The notes beneath the pieces were generated by a model. That model made no database searches and was not told the origin of the DNA. It saw only the letters and a list, made by a program, of their open reading frames with translations. 34,661 nucleotides of DNA from Candidatus Omnitrophota bacterium (GTDB lineage Bacteria > Omnitrophota > Omnitrophia > Omnitrophales > Aquincolibacteriaceae): contig JAKJDL010000014.1 of NCBI GenBank assembly GCA_022705945.1, positions 4,506 through 39,166 of the forward strand, given 5' to 3'. This document shows, piece after piece, positions 23,650 through 34,500 of the stretch (position 1 is the first letter of the stretch; each line of letters begins with the position of its first letter). The position numbers were made by a program, and so were the translations under genes.

Positions 23650-25205
23650 AGTTCATTTCCGATTTTTTTCTTTTGGTGTTGGTTTTGATAATGATTTTGG
23701 GGATTTCCGGTTTTTTTCTCGCAAAAACGGTTGATCCTAATATTTTCAGAAGCGAACTCGAGAAGCATTTGACGCAAAAGACCGGTTTGCGGGTGGAGCT
23801 TGGAAATATTCGGTTCAGTTTTGGCTTGCGGATCCGGTTAGCCCTGGATACGCTCAAATTTTATAATCCGAAAAGCCTGGAAAAGCTGCTTCAGAGCGAT
23901 TCGGTTGTTATGGAAACGGATCTTTGGGCGATCATCCGGAAAAAGTTTTGGATACCTCTTGTCCGAATCGAAAACCCGGAGGTTTTTATCAAGCGACGCG
24001 TTGACGGCAACTGGAATTGGCAGAGACCGGACGCGGGGACAGGGGCGGATGGTCATGAAACTGCCTTGTCGGTGTCTTCCACCCCCGTGCCGACAGAGAA
24101 GTTTCCGGGACGGCTGGCCCGCCGGGATATCGGTTTTGGTAAAATTGAGATTGATGACGGAACGATCCATTATGCAGATGAAACGGTTCAGCCCGCTTTT
24201 GTGATGGATATCGTCAAATGCGATGCCGAAGTTATTTCCGCGCCGCCGCTCTCCGCGGTTCATTTGTCGATGACTGCTTCCGTGTGGAACGGTGGTGAAA
24301 AAAAGATTGCGCTTGAAGGGGAGTGGGACACCATTTCCCGATCGCTTGATCTGTCCTTCCGTTACGATCGCGATCGTATTTCTTTCAAAGGTATCATGAG
24401 ATTGATCCGTTCGCTTCCGCGTTTTGAGGGGGCGGTTCAGGTGAGGGAGCTTGATCTCGGAAGCGCGATGCTCGAGACCTATCAAAAAGGAGAGTATGTT
24501 GCGGGGATTCTGAACGCGGATTTGAGATTCTCAAGCGATGGGGGCAATCCCGCGATATTGATGCGCTCCCTCGCGGGGAGCGGAAGCATTCGGATCCGGG
24601 ACGGGGCTATCAAGAACCGGAACCTCATAAAAGAAATTCTTGAAAAGACGTCTCCGGTTATCGCTGTCGCGGCTCTTGTTGAAGGAGAGATTCCCGCCGA
24701 GATGACGGGAATGATGCAAGGTCCGGATACCGATTTTCAAAAAACGACCGTGGATTTTTCGGTCGAAAACGGTGTGGTAAGCGTGAACAATTTTCTTCTG
24801 ATGCATCCCGATTATCAACTTGACGGCACGGGTACCCACACTCTCCATGAGCGCAAGGTGGACATCTCATCCTCGCTTGTTTTTTCGAAGTCGATCTCGG
24901 AATATTTTGTTAAAAAAATTCATGAGCTGAAGGCTGTTCGCGACCGGAATGGTTTGGTCACAATTCCGTTCCGCTGCATGGGAACCCTTTCCGATGTCGT
25001 TGTCGTGCCCGACCTTCCTTATATTAGTAGCCGCATTGTGCAGGTCGGTGCCCAGGAATTACTCACCAAAAGTATTGAGCGGCTTATGAAGCTTTTGGAA
25101 CCAAAAACTTCCGAACAAACTCAAACCGGAACGGCGGTTGAGGCAGTGGTCGCGCCCTCCACTACGGAGCTCAATAAAGATAAAACAACTATGAGTGACC
25201 GTTAG
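23628..25205 (+). CDS. AsmA-like outer-membrane biogenesis protein
   Basis: A 525-residue envelope protein. One N-terminal membrane helix (about residues 9-33) is followed by the typical AsmA start: a helix ending in LEKHLTQKTGLRVELGNIRFSFG, then long beta-rich repeats. The C-terminal part (about 300-470) has the AsmA_2-like pattern with VSVNNFLLMHPDYQLDGTGTH. AsmA-family (TamB/YhdP-like) proteins form elongated bridges carrying phospholipids across the periplasm, so this supports a diderm envelope. The last 30 residues are Thr/Glu-rich and likely disordered. GGGGAGGGG just before the ATG is a strong ribosome-binding site inside the preceding gene. Confidence 0.8.
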   Translation: MVLRKILKFISDFFLLVLVLIMILGISGFFLAKTVDPNIFRSELEKHLTQKTGLRVELGNIRFSFGLRIRLALDTLKFYNPKSLEKLLQSDSVVMETDLWAIIRKKFWIPLVRIENPEVFIKRRVDGNWNWQRPDAGTGADGHETALSVSSTPVPTEKFPGRLARRDIGFGKIEIDDGTIHYADETVQPAFVMDIVKCDAEVISAPPLSAVHLSMTASVWNGGEKKIALEGEWDTISRSLDLSFRYDRDRISFKGIMRLIRSLPRFEGAVQVRELDLGSAMLETYQKGEYVAGILNADLRFSSDGGNPAILMRSLAGSGSIRIRDGAIKNRNLIKEILEKTSPVIAVAALVEGEIPAEMTGMMQGPDTDFQKTTVDFSVENGVVSVNNFLLMHPDYQLDGTGTHTLHERKVDISSSLVFSKSISEYFVKKIHELKAVRDRNGLVTIPFRCMGTLSDVVVVPDLPYISSRIVQVGAQELLTKSIERLMKLLEPKTSEQTQTGTAVEAVVAPSTTELNKDKTTMSDR

Positions 25206-25393
25206 CGGTAAGGATCGGCCTGTGTGAGCTCGAATGTGCCGGGTGGAAGCGATTGGCTAATTGAAAGGGCTGCCGTGGACCATGGGATGTTTTACGGCCG
25301 ATCTATGACAAGGATTTTAAAATATTTTTAATAGCATTAAATAGCGCTAGGGGAGACCTTATCAAAAACTATCAATTTATAGCATCGGAAAAT

Positions 25394-25422
25394 TTGACAA
25401 TAACTTGAATGCCGAATATACT
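25394..25422 (+). promoter_or_regulatory. Near-consensus sigma70 promoter of the giant gene
   Basis: A perfect TTGACA (25394-25399), an exact 17-base spacer and TATACT (25417-25422), with AT-rich DNA upstream that could act as an UP element. Transcription should start near 25429, leaving a leader of about 135 bases. It is the best promoter match in the window. Confidence 0.75.
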
Positions 25423-25430
25423 TCTCATAG

Positions 25431-25444
25431 AGTTTTTAAAAACT
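25431..25444. promoter_or_regulatory. Perfect 14-base palindrome at the transcription start
   Basis: AGTTTTTAAAAACT reads identically on both strands. It lies 8 bases after the -10 box, spanning about +3 to +16. Its position would let a bound dimeric regulator block initiation. AT-rich palindromes can arise by chance, so the operator role is inference. Confidence 0.4.
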
Positions 25445-25451
25445 AGGAAAT

Positions 25452-25524
25452 ATAACAATAACTGATGAGATGATGCGTAGCGCAGAAAAAAGCGGTCAAT
25501 GGCGGAGTGAAGGGCAGTTGTTAT
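25452..25524 (+). promoter_or_regulatory. Candidate structured 5' leader of the giant gene
   Basis: ATAAC (25452-25456) and AACTG (25460-25464) pair with CAGTTGTTAT (25515-25524), leaving a 3-base bulge. Inside is a small TGCG-TAG-CGCA hairpin. The closed element ends about 20 bases before the AAAGGAGGT ribosome-binding site. No known riboswitch core was recognised, so this is a fold seen by eye only. Confidence 0.35.
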
Positions 25525-25563
25525 CTTTTAAGGCCTGCGATGAAGAAAGGAGGTTTTAACGCG

Positions 25564-28500
25564 ATGCTTTCTGCATGCCATGGCGAGAAAAAACCGGTGG
25601 CGTTGCGGGTTATCAGTTTGTTTGTTGTCTTCGTCTTTTTACTTACCCAGAGTGATGTTCAGTTAGTGTTCGCTTATGGTGTTGCCCCCCAGTCATCTTC
25701 CGTTACTCCGGCGCCTGTTGATTCCTCGAAACTTGACAAGATCCATTACATGCAGGACCTTGATGAGCTTCAGCGATCGATGGGCGCTCATGATCGAAGC
25801 CCTCTTTCAGGCGTCAGCCCTGACCAGGCTGGTACCCAGGTCAATCCGTTGATCGCGGAAATGCCTGCCGAACAGCTTCCTGTGAGCAGTTCGTTTTTGG
25901 CCGCGGCGAATCCTTTGCAGAACAAAACAGCTGAGGGTGCAACGACGGTGATGCAGGACGGGATCATGAAGGTGAGTTACGGGGATGGAACCTATTTTAC
26001 CTACGATGTAGCCAATAACCGGCTGAAAGAAATTTGCGATTTTACAAAAGCCATCCGCGATTCCCAGGGGAATGTCAGTTACGCACTCGAAAAACGTCAA
26101 TATGCTTATGTGAAGGACGCCGCGCAGAATGAATATGTTTATGTGACCACGCTGAACGAAGCCGATGAACGTGAAGCTTATCAAAAGTTCAGTGTGATGG
26201 ACGGGACACTGCGCGATTTGGTGGAATCGGGATACTGGGTGGCAGACGATGCGGCCGGGGGGTATACCGCGGTTGTGAACCGCAGTTACGCCGGAAATCA
26301 AATTACGGAGTATGATCACAGTGACGCGGGAGGTCTTGTGATCCGCGTTTTTGAAACGGACGCGAAGACGAGTTTGAGCCGTCTTGTGAGTTACACGCGC
26401 GTGATATACGGCGAAGACGGCTCGGCTGTGGAGGATTCCCGGATCGAACTTCGTTATGATAATCAGGCCCGCACGGTTACGGTGATCGACCGATCATTTC
26501 GTGCCACGGATGGTGATAAATGCCTGTATTGGGAATACGCGCTGACGGTGAATGAAGAACGCGGCGAGCTTCTTTCGGTCGGGCAGCTGAATCTTCACGA
26601 CGGTTCTGTCGTTTACCGTATTTCTTACGACCCCGGCGTTTACACGGTGACGCACGGCGCGAGCGATCCCGATTATCTTGTAAGGTATGAGCGTCTCCCC
26701 GAAGGCGGGTTCGGCCGCATTCTCAAGTATCGTAACGGAGACTATGATGTCGAGTTTGTCTATGATCGCGATCCCGTGAGCGGAGATGAAACTGTCACGG
26801 TTTTGAATTATAAGGAACACACGTTCTTGAAAATGGGATTTACACAAGGGACGGCGCCCGTGGATGCGAGCGGTTTGCTCGAGAATCCCCAGAATGTTCT
26901 TTCGGCCGGCACGTTCGCGACAGAAGGTGTCACACCCAAGTTGAAAGAGCTTTTAAAGAAAGAGGCGTCGGGCTGGATCGTTACGGACCCTTCCGATAGC
27001 CGTCTTTTCTGGGTGTTTGAAGCCTATCCGGACGGTGAGTGGGGCCGGTTGATCCGGAATAAAAGTCCGCCCGAAACCGGGGCTTCCTATGTGGTGACCT
27101 ACACCTATGAGTATGACACCACATCGGAGACGGTCTATGTCTATGACATGGACCATGTTTTCGAAAACGGCCTTAATCGCTACGCGCATTACAGTTGGAC
27201 ATCCTCCGGCCAGCCCCGCCTTTTGGAGGTTGGCTATTTTTCTGTCGGCCCTTCCGGCGCCATCTCACGCAGACCCGATGGCGTTACCTCCTACACTTCC
27301 GAAATTCTCAGCCCCGCCGTCGTTCCCGCGGGTGTTTTCAACGAGGAAATTGCTTATTCTTCCGCTCTCTCTTCCCTTGCTTCGGATTTTGGCATTGATT
27401 CCGGTTCGGCCGAACCTCTTCGCATTATTTCGGACACAGGCAATCCCGACCAATTAACGGTGGTGCTTGTTTCCGGTGGGGTGGAATATCATTACCGCTT
27501 TAATGTGGAAACGGGGGATGTCCTTCTATGGAAGACCCGCGCCGCCCAGTCTTCCGGAGAATTCCTTTGGACGGAATATGATAGTGAAGGGCGCAGGATT
27601 TTTGAGACGCTGGAGTCGCAGGCGGGCGAGTTTACGCTGAAGTTTTCTTATCGCTATGACCGGGAAGGCGAGCTTGTCGTGATCGATCACGGAACACGGA
27701 CGCTGCGCATACTCCGTTTAAATCCGGACGGGACGATCGGCGAGACATTGCAGGCCGGTTTTTTTGATGATGCGAACAAAATCTATTCATTGCAAGGTAC
27801 CGGTGACAAAGAGGCGAAATGGTACGCATACGGTGCGGACGGTGCAATGCTCACGGACGATGACAGCGGCAGTTCCCGTCCCAAACGCGGTTTTGAGCCG
27901 GGTAAGGCCGGTGAAGGTCCCCGACTGCCGAGCGGTGATAACACGAGTATCGAGGATAAAATTCGCCGATTGCGCGCGCTGATGCGCGAATTCCAGGAAT
28001 GCTCGGAAGAGAACATGCGCTCGGATTGGAAGCTTGCCCGGAAATGCGAAGAGATGATGGGATCGATCGGCGGATTGCAGAAAGATATTGAGAACGAGCA
28101 ATACCGCGGATTAGGTGTAATGGGTCGCGGTGAAGGCGGTGGAGGTGACCAGGATCTGAACTATCATAATCCCGCCCCGGCTCCGGATTATGTAGTGCCG
28201 CTTGAGGGGCTCGGGAGCGCCCCCGTGGATAATCCGATGGCTGTCATTGAGCGCGATGCCCTTGGAAATTTCGTTACGGATGAGTCCGGAAACCTTTTAA
28301 TTTCGCTGAACGGGACGGAACAGCTTTGGAGAAGCGGCCCGGACGGTATTTTCGGATCCGCGGACGACGAACTTTTCCGGCTGACCGATCTCTCGAGCGG
28401 GACAACATGGTTCTATGAAGAAGGACGGGTTTCTCGCGCGGTTCGTATGGAGGACGGTAAAGAAACGATCCTTGCTTCTTACAGTTTTGACGGGAACGCG

Positions 28501-31500
28501 AAGACGGTGACGGTCACGCAAGCCGACGGTTCTTCCTATGTATATCGCTATAAGGACGAAAAATCTCCTTTTGAAACCGGGGAGCTGATCCGCTCGGCAA
28601 TTGTAAGAGACGGCATCCGGACGGAGCAGGTGTATGAGGACGGCCGAATCGTTTCTTCGTGTGCCGCGGGCGGCGGTGACTGCACGACCTATTCATATGA
28701 TCTTGCATCGGGTCTTGCGACCGTTGTGTCCGCAACCGGCAGCCGGCTTGTGCATTTGGGTGTGGATGGCCGTCTGGGGACACCGGATGACTATCTGATC
28801 GGAGGGACGGGCGAGATTGAAGTCCGAAGCGAAAATGGCCGCGTGATTTCGATCCTCGATAACCTGCACGGTTCTCACACAGAATTCATTTATTCGAATG
28901 ATTCGGTGAATATCGTGACCTCGGTTGACGGTGTTTCGATTTCGAATGTGACGGTGGCTCTCGGTGCGGACGGTGTGTTAGGGACAGCGGATGACCGCTA
29001 TCTCGCGGTTGACAGTTATGCCCCGATCCCTGTTCGTGATGCCATGGGCCGTCTGTTGAGAGCGGACGGAACGGTGGCGTTATCTTTGTCCGAAGCCGCG
29101 ACTTTTCTTGAGCATCAGGTGATTCGTTATTCATGGCAGGAGGCGGACCCGAAAGTTCCCGGTTCGGAAGGATCCATGACGGTCTCGGTTTATACCGCGG
29201 CGGATTCCGGGCTTGAGCTCCGGACGGTGACGGTTTTTTCGATCGGCGCGGACGGGCTCGTAGGTACGGCCGATGACCGCCTCACATTCGTGGAGTCTTC
29301 GGATCCCGCGACGGGAATCCGGTTCCAGCAGTCGTTCGACGCTGAGGGACGCGTTACGCTTTACCGGAATCTTGAAACGGGAGATGAGCTGCGTTATGAG
29401 TTCGATGACACGAACGGAAAAGTGACAATCACTTCAAGCGGGGGTTATTTCAAACAAGTTTACAAGTTTGATGAGGACCACCCCGGCGATTTCTCATTTG
29501 CCAGGCTCATGGAGGAGGAGCGGGACGGCGTTAAGAGGAAATGGGATGAGAATGAGCAGCTTGTGTCGGTGACGGATCTTGTGACGGGAAAGGAGACGCG
29601 CACTCCGAGCGGGCAGTATGTGACAAGCGTAACGGACAAGGAAGGAATCACGACTTTTTTTCAGAACGGAGTGATTCTCGCGGTCATAAAACGGGACGGA
29701 ACGGTGCTCAGGTCCTACACCCATGTGGTGGATCCGGTGACGGGAGAGCTGACGGATGTTGATTTTGAGGGAAGGTCGACGCTGGCTCGTGTGTCGATTT
29801 GTCTTGAAGGCTCCTCGAACAACTGCTCGAACTGGCGCGTGATTTACGAGAACGGCATCATGCTTGAATATGAATTGAAGAATGACCGTCCGGTACTCGT
29901 CTGGGTGGGCGATCCTTTGGGCACGGAGTTTACGCAAACGACGGATCCCGGGACGGGGGATTTGACCATCCGCTATAACGACGGACGAAAGAGTGTCTAC
30001 AGTCAGGTGGCCGGTTTTTTTGAAATTCGGAATAGCATCTCGCTGCGGGGAGAGATTGAGACCTATTGTTATTACGGGAGCAACATGAACGAGGCGTGCG
30101 CTTCGGTGAATATTGACGAGGCCCGCGAACGGATGCAGGCGGCTCTTGACGCATTGTCGGGCACGGGAATAGACACGGCAAAAACAAAGTTTGAGGTTCC
30201 CGAGATTACAACCGCAGACGCGGGACTCGACTATTCAATAAAAGAGGACGGAACGATCACATTTTATGCCAAGCGCGGTACCGGAAAGGACTGGCAGGAC
30301 ATTCCGAGCGCTCTGTTCTCGCTCGGGGAATTCGGTCACGTCACGGTCTACCAGCTTGCGGACAATAAGATCAAGCAGACAATCGAGTTCCGGGGGAATC
30401 TCACGGTCGCGAATGTGACGAAGTATGACGAGGACGGCCGCGTCGAAAAATCCTACACTTACAACTCAGGCGGGACGAAAATTGTGAGTCGAAGTGTTTA
30501 CACATATTTTTCGACGGACAAGGAGGATGAGGACTATTCGCTGCTAAAGATGGTGGAGACCTATAACGTTGGTGACCTGAACATCCTGGATATCAACGCG
30601 CTCCCGGCGAATAGCGGGTCGCTCCAGTCGCGTGCGCACTATCTTGCGCGGCACGCGGAAACGAAAGCGGACGGAAAGGAAACCGGACTTACGGAGGCGG
30701 CGCTCGGACGGTACGATTATCTCGGACTCGGGCTCGTGGACTACACTGAGAATTATCTGAAGCCGCTTGTCCCCGGAGAGGCGCCCCGGTTTTTATCGAT
30801 TGTCGAACAGCAATACGATATTTTTCAGCTTGTCCGCTCCGTAACCTACAAGAACACGGAAGGATCGGATGTTTGCGGGTCGGGTTTTTCCGGTTGCGAA
30901 GCGGTCTCGATGGATGAATTCACGTATTATCCCGGAACCGATGATATTGATTTCACGACCCGCTGGTCGATCGTAAACAATGACCTGGATAACCGAATCA
31001 AGCAGAGCGTCTACCGCACGGAGCAGGTGGATGATGAAGTGACGGTAACACACGACTTTGGGAAAGACTTTGTTGAGGATACGGCGGACGATGAGTTCAC
31101 GGTCACCGCAACGAAAGAAGTCGGAGATGACCTTGACGGGACCGCCTCGCTTGTGGAATGGGGATCCGAAGTTTTTACCTACACAGGGATCTCGGATTCG
31201 ACGTTGACGGTGAAGGATGGTTACAAAACGGCATTTTCTGACGGTAAGTTCACGGGGTTAAAGAGTCATGCGATCCAGTATGACGTCTACGGTGACGGGA
31301 CACTGATTCGATCGAAAAACTTTGAGTTTATCCAGGGCGTTGAGACGGGCCGATTCACTTATAGTGAAGCGCGGAAGATGACGGGAGCGATGCAGGGTTA
31401 TGAGGGCACGCTCTCAGAAACCCTTTTGTCGGATCTGACGGAGGAGGCGCAGGTGCAGTTCCTCGGTCAGGAGTTCACATTTACGCGGACATGGCAGTTC

Positions 31501-34500
31501 GGATTCGAAAAGCCGGAAGAGGACCGTATTTTCAGAAGCGAGAGTTATTCGGTGACCAGCCGGGACGAGAAGACAACGCGCAGTGTTTCCCGTGATGTGG
31601 TGACGGATTTGTTAACCTACACGCATTCGGTGGAGATCACTGACCCCGATGTCCGTTCGGAGCTTCTCGGTCTCGGGAATCTTTTGGTGACGAGCGACGA
31701 GTCCCTTACCGCGTCATGGAGTTACGCGGGGGCCTTCGGAAGCGATCTTCAATTCCTTCTGGACAGAAAAATTTCGCTGGATGTTTATGGGGACGGTTCG
31801 CTTGTCCGTTCGAAGAACTTCGTGGTGGAAAACGGCGCCGAGACCGGCGAGATTAATTATTCGGAAACCAAGGATATCCCTCACAATGAAATGTCATACG
31901 ACGGGACCCATACGGTGGGTCAGCTGTTGCTCGGACCCGACGCGGGGAAAGTGGAATGGTCGGACCCTGTGTCGAGGACGCAGACATGGACCCATGGTTT
32001 TGACACGGCCGCTTCGGAACGCCGCTTCGAGGGGGAGTCTTACAGTATTTCTTCTTTGGACGGAAAAATCACGCGCAGCGCAAACTGGGATGCGATCAAA
32101 GGTGAGGTTCATTACAATTACGTCGAGCAGGTGAAAGTCCCCTACGACACATACACGGTGGGGGGAGTGCATGTCGGCGAGTCCTTGCTCGGTGACGTGA
32201 AGGGAGATCTGAACTGGAACCCCAAGACCATCCTTTACATGATGAGTTCACGGGACGCGTTTTATATCTCGAACCGGTTCCTTGATTCGGAGTCTTATCA
32301 GGTGACGAGCCGTAACCGGATGGAAACAAGAACCTTGAGCATCGACCGTTATCATCCGGACGGTCCGAAAGTGAGTTATTCGAGCTCGGTCCGGGTGACG
32401 CGTCCGGAAATCACAAAACTTATTGAAGATGAAAATAATACGATCCTTGAAGGGGATTCTGCCGCGTTTTTATCCGTCTTCAACGATCCTGAATTTGCGA
32501 ATAATCCGTTCTATCTTGTGACGGGCTCTACGGACGGATTTAATAAAACTGACCGTGTGATCACGTCGAAGGCCTATCAGGTGTCGGCGCGGGACGGCGA
32601 TACGACGCATTCGCTCGCCGTGGATGACCGCGTTCCCGAAGGTTACCCGGTGCTGACCTACCAAAAACAAGAGCGGCTGCGCCTCGCGGACATCGCGGGC
32701 GGGGACGTAGAGGTCTTTAACCGCATCGGCGGGACAACGACCACGGAGCATATCGTGGGCCTTCTCAATGATCGTGATCTCGTCTTTGTCCCTCCGCTCA
32801 CGACGGTTCTGGATTCCGGGAAGACGCTTGGGGAGGTGCTCCAGGAGGCGCTTCGCGCAAACCCGTACGCGACGTTCATGGTGACGTCATCAAGTTACAT
32901 TATGAAGGACGGTGCGGCGGTCGCAACATCGGAGGGTTACTCGTGGAGTTCCCGGGACGGGAACAAAACATGGAGCCTTTCGGTGAACGGCGCGGCGCCG
33001 GATGGTCCCGAGGTTTCCTTCAATGCCGCCCAGCGCGTGAGTCGCGCGACAGCGCTTGAAACGGCGAATAAGGTCACTGACCCCGTGAAGCGCGCGGAAG
33101 CGGTTGCGGCTCTCGAAAGTGATCCTCTCGCGTCCGTGATGATGAGCGTGACGGGGGATGGTGCTCCGGTTTATCAGTGGACGAACTCCCGGGATCCCAA
33201 CGAGTCGTTTGTCATTACGGAGAACAATGAGGTTCCGGAGGGCCCTGAGAACAGCCCGACCGGAACGGAGTGGACATTTTCCCGCAGTGTCCGCGTGAGC
33301 AGAACCGCAGTGCTTCGGCGGATGCAGTCGATTGCGGATCCGGGCCAGCGGGCCGAGAAGATTTCGGAACTGAATGCCTGCGTGAACTGTGTTTATTTTA
33401 ACGAACAGCGCTCCGGCGCCGATGATCCGGTTTATCAGTGGTCGGAGCTTGGGGAGCCGAACATTTCCTACTCACTTGCGATGAACACAAAGGTGCCCTC
33501 CGGGGTGCCGGATGTGAACGGGGTTTATCCCAAGGTGAAGACGGAAGCGACGTATAGCGTAAACCGGCGCGTTTCGAAGACGGAGGTGCTCGCGCATATC
33601 CAGAGCGACGCGGGCGGGGACTGGATCGCGGCCCCCGAGAAGAAAAAGGCGGCACTTGATGCGTATGAGGCGCTGACCAAGATGAACGGCGCGTTCTACC
33701 TGTCGCAGACCGGGACCGCGGATCCGGCGTATCAATGGGCGGTGGGCGCGAACCTGAGTTACACACTTTCGGTCAACGCTGTTTTTCACAGCGCCTTATT
33801 CAGTTACAGCGAGAGGGTGAGCCGTGAGCATCTGGAGGCGCAGTATGCAACGCTTCCGTCGTCTGACTCAAGGCGCTCATCGATCGAGGCGGCGCTTGAA
33901 ACGGGTCTTGTATTTTATAGGTCGCAGGGCGATAAAGGCGCGACGTATCAGTGGACGAACGATTCAAACAAGAACGTGAACTACAGTCTTTTGATCGATA
34001 CAGTCTCGCCGGACGCTTCGCCGGCTGAACCGCTTATTTCGTTCACCGTGAACTCGCGAGCAAGTCTGGAAGAGATGCGGTCGCAGTTCGGTTTGATCGC
34101 GGATAAAGTAAAGCGGGCGGAAGCGTCCGGAGCGCTTGTGGACTGGAGCGCAGTCTATCGGTCGCTGACGGATGGCCCCGCAAAAATTGACGGGGTGGAC
34201 GCGGTTTACCAGTTCGGGGATGCGTCGGACAACGACACTAGCTACACGGTCTCGATGAAGTCTGATGTGCCGATGGGTGATCCTGCGGTCAATACCGGAA
34301 CGGAGGCGGTGTGGGGGATCAATACCCGCGTCGGAAAAACCGAGGTGGAAGGATGGCTGAATAATACCGGGATTACGCTGATTGCGACAGACGTGACGGC
34401 GGCGGAAGCTCTTGCGGCGGGCGAGAATTTTTATCTTTCCCGTTCCGGTCTGACCGACACCGGGCAGTACCAATGGTCAAGTTTCGAGGACCCGAACGTA

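Larger units (their letters stand above)
25206..25563 (+). other. 358-base regulatory intergenic region before the giant gene
   Basis: No protein-coding frame is supported here. It holds an AT-rich stretch (about 25310-25460), a near-consensus promoter, a perfect palindrome at the predicted start of transcription and a candidate structured leader, listed separately. An 8-base inverted repeat (GATCGGCC at 25213-25220, GGCCGATC at 25296-25303) flanks the first part at long range. No terminator was seen after the AsmA-like gene. Confidence 0.7.

Noticed and set aside
25213-25303. Inverted repeat GATCGGCC / GGCCGATC
   Set aside because: Only 8 bases per arm with a 75-base gap; too weak to call a mobile-element end or attachment site, and no transposase is near.
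25460-25495. CTGATGA followed by GAAA, resembling a hammerhead ribozyme core
   Set aside because: The intervening stem (TGCG-TAG-CGCA) does not start directly after CTGATGA, and no stems I and III with a matching cleavage site could be formed.
25930-31000. Giant protein as a canonical RHS/YD toxin
   Set aside because: Strand repeats are YD-like, but no RHS core box or hyperconserved DPxG-type cleavage motif was seen, and the C-terminus is outside the window, so no toxin can be claimed.
31781-32134. 117-codon plus-strand frame inside the giant gene
   Set aside because: Out-of-frame shadow with Arg/Trp-rich composition; frame 1 is continuous and coherent through this stretch.
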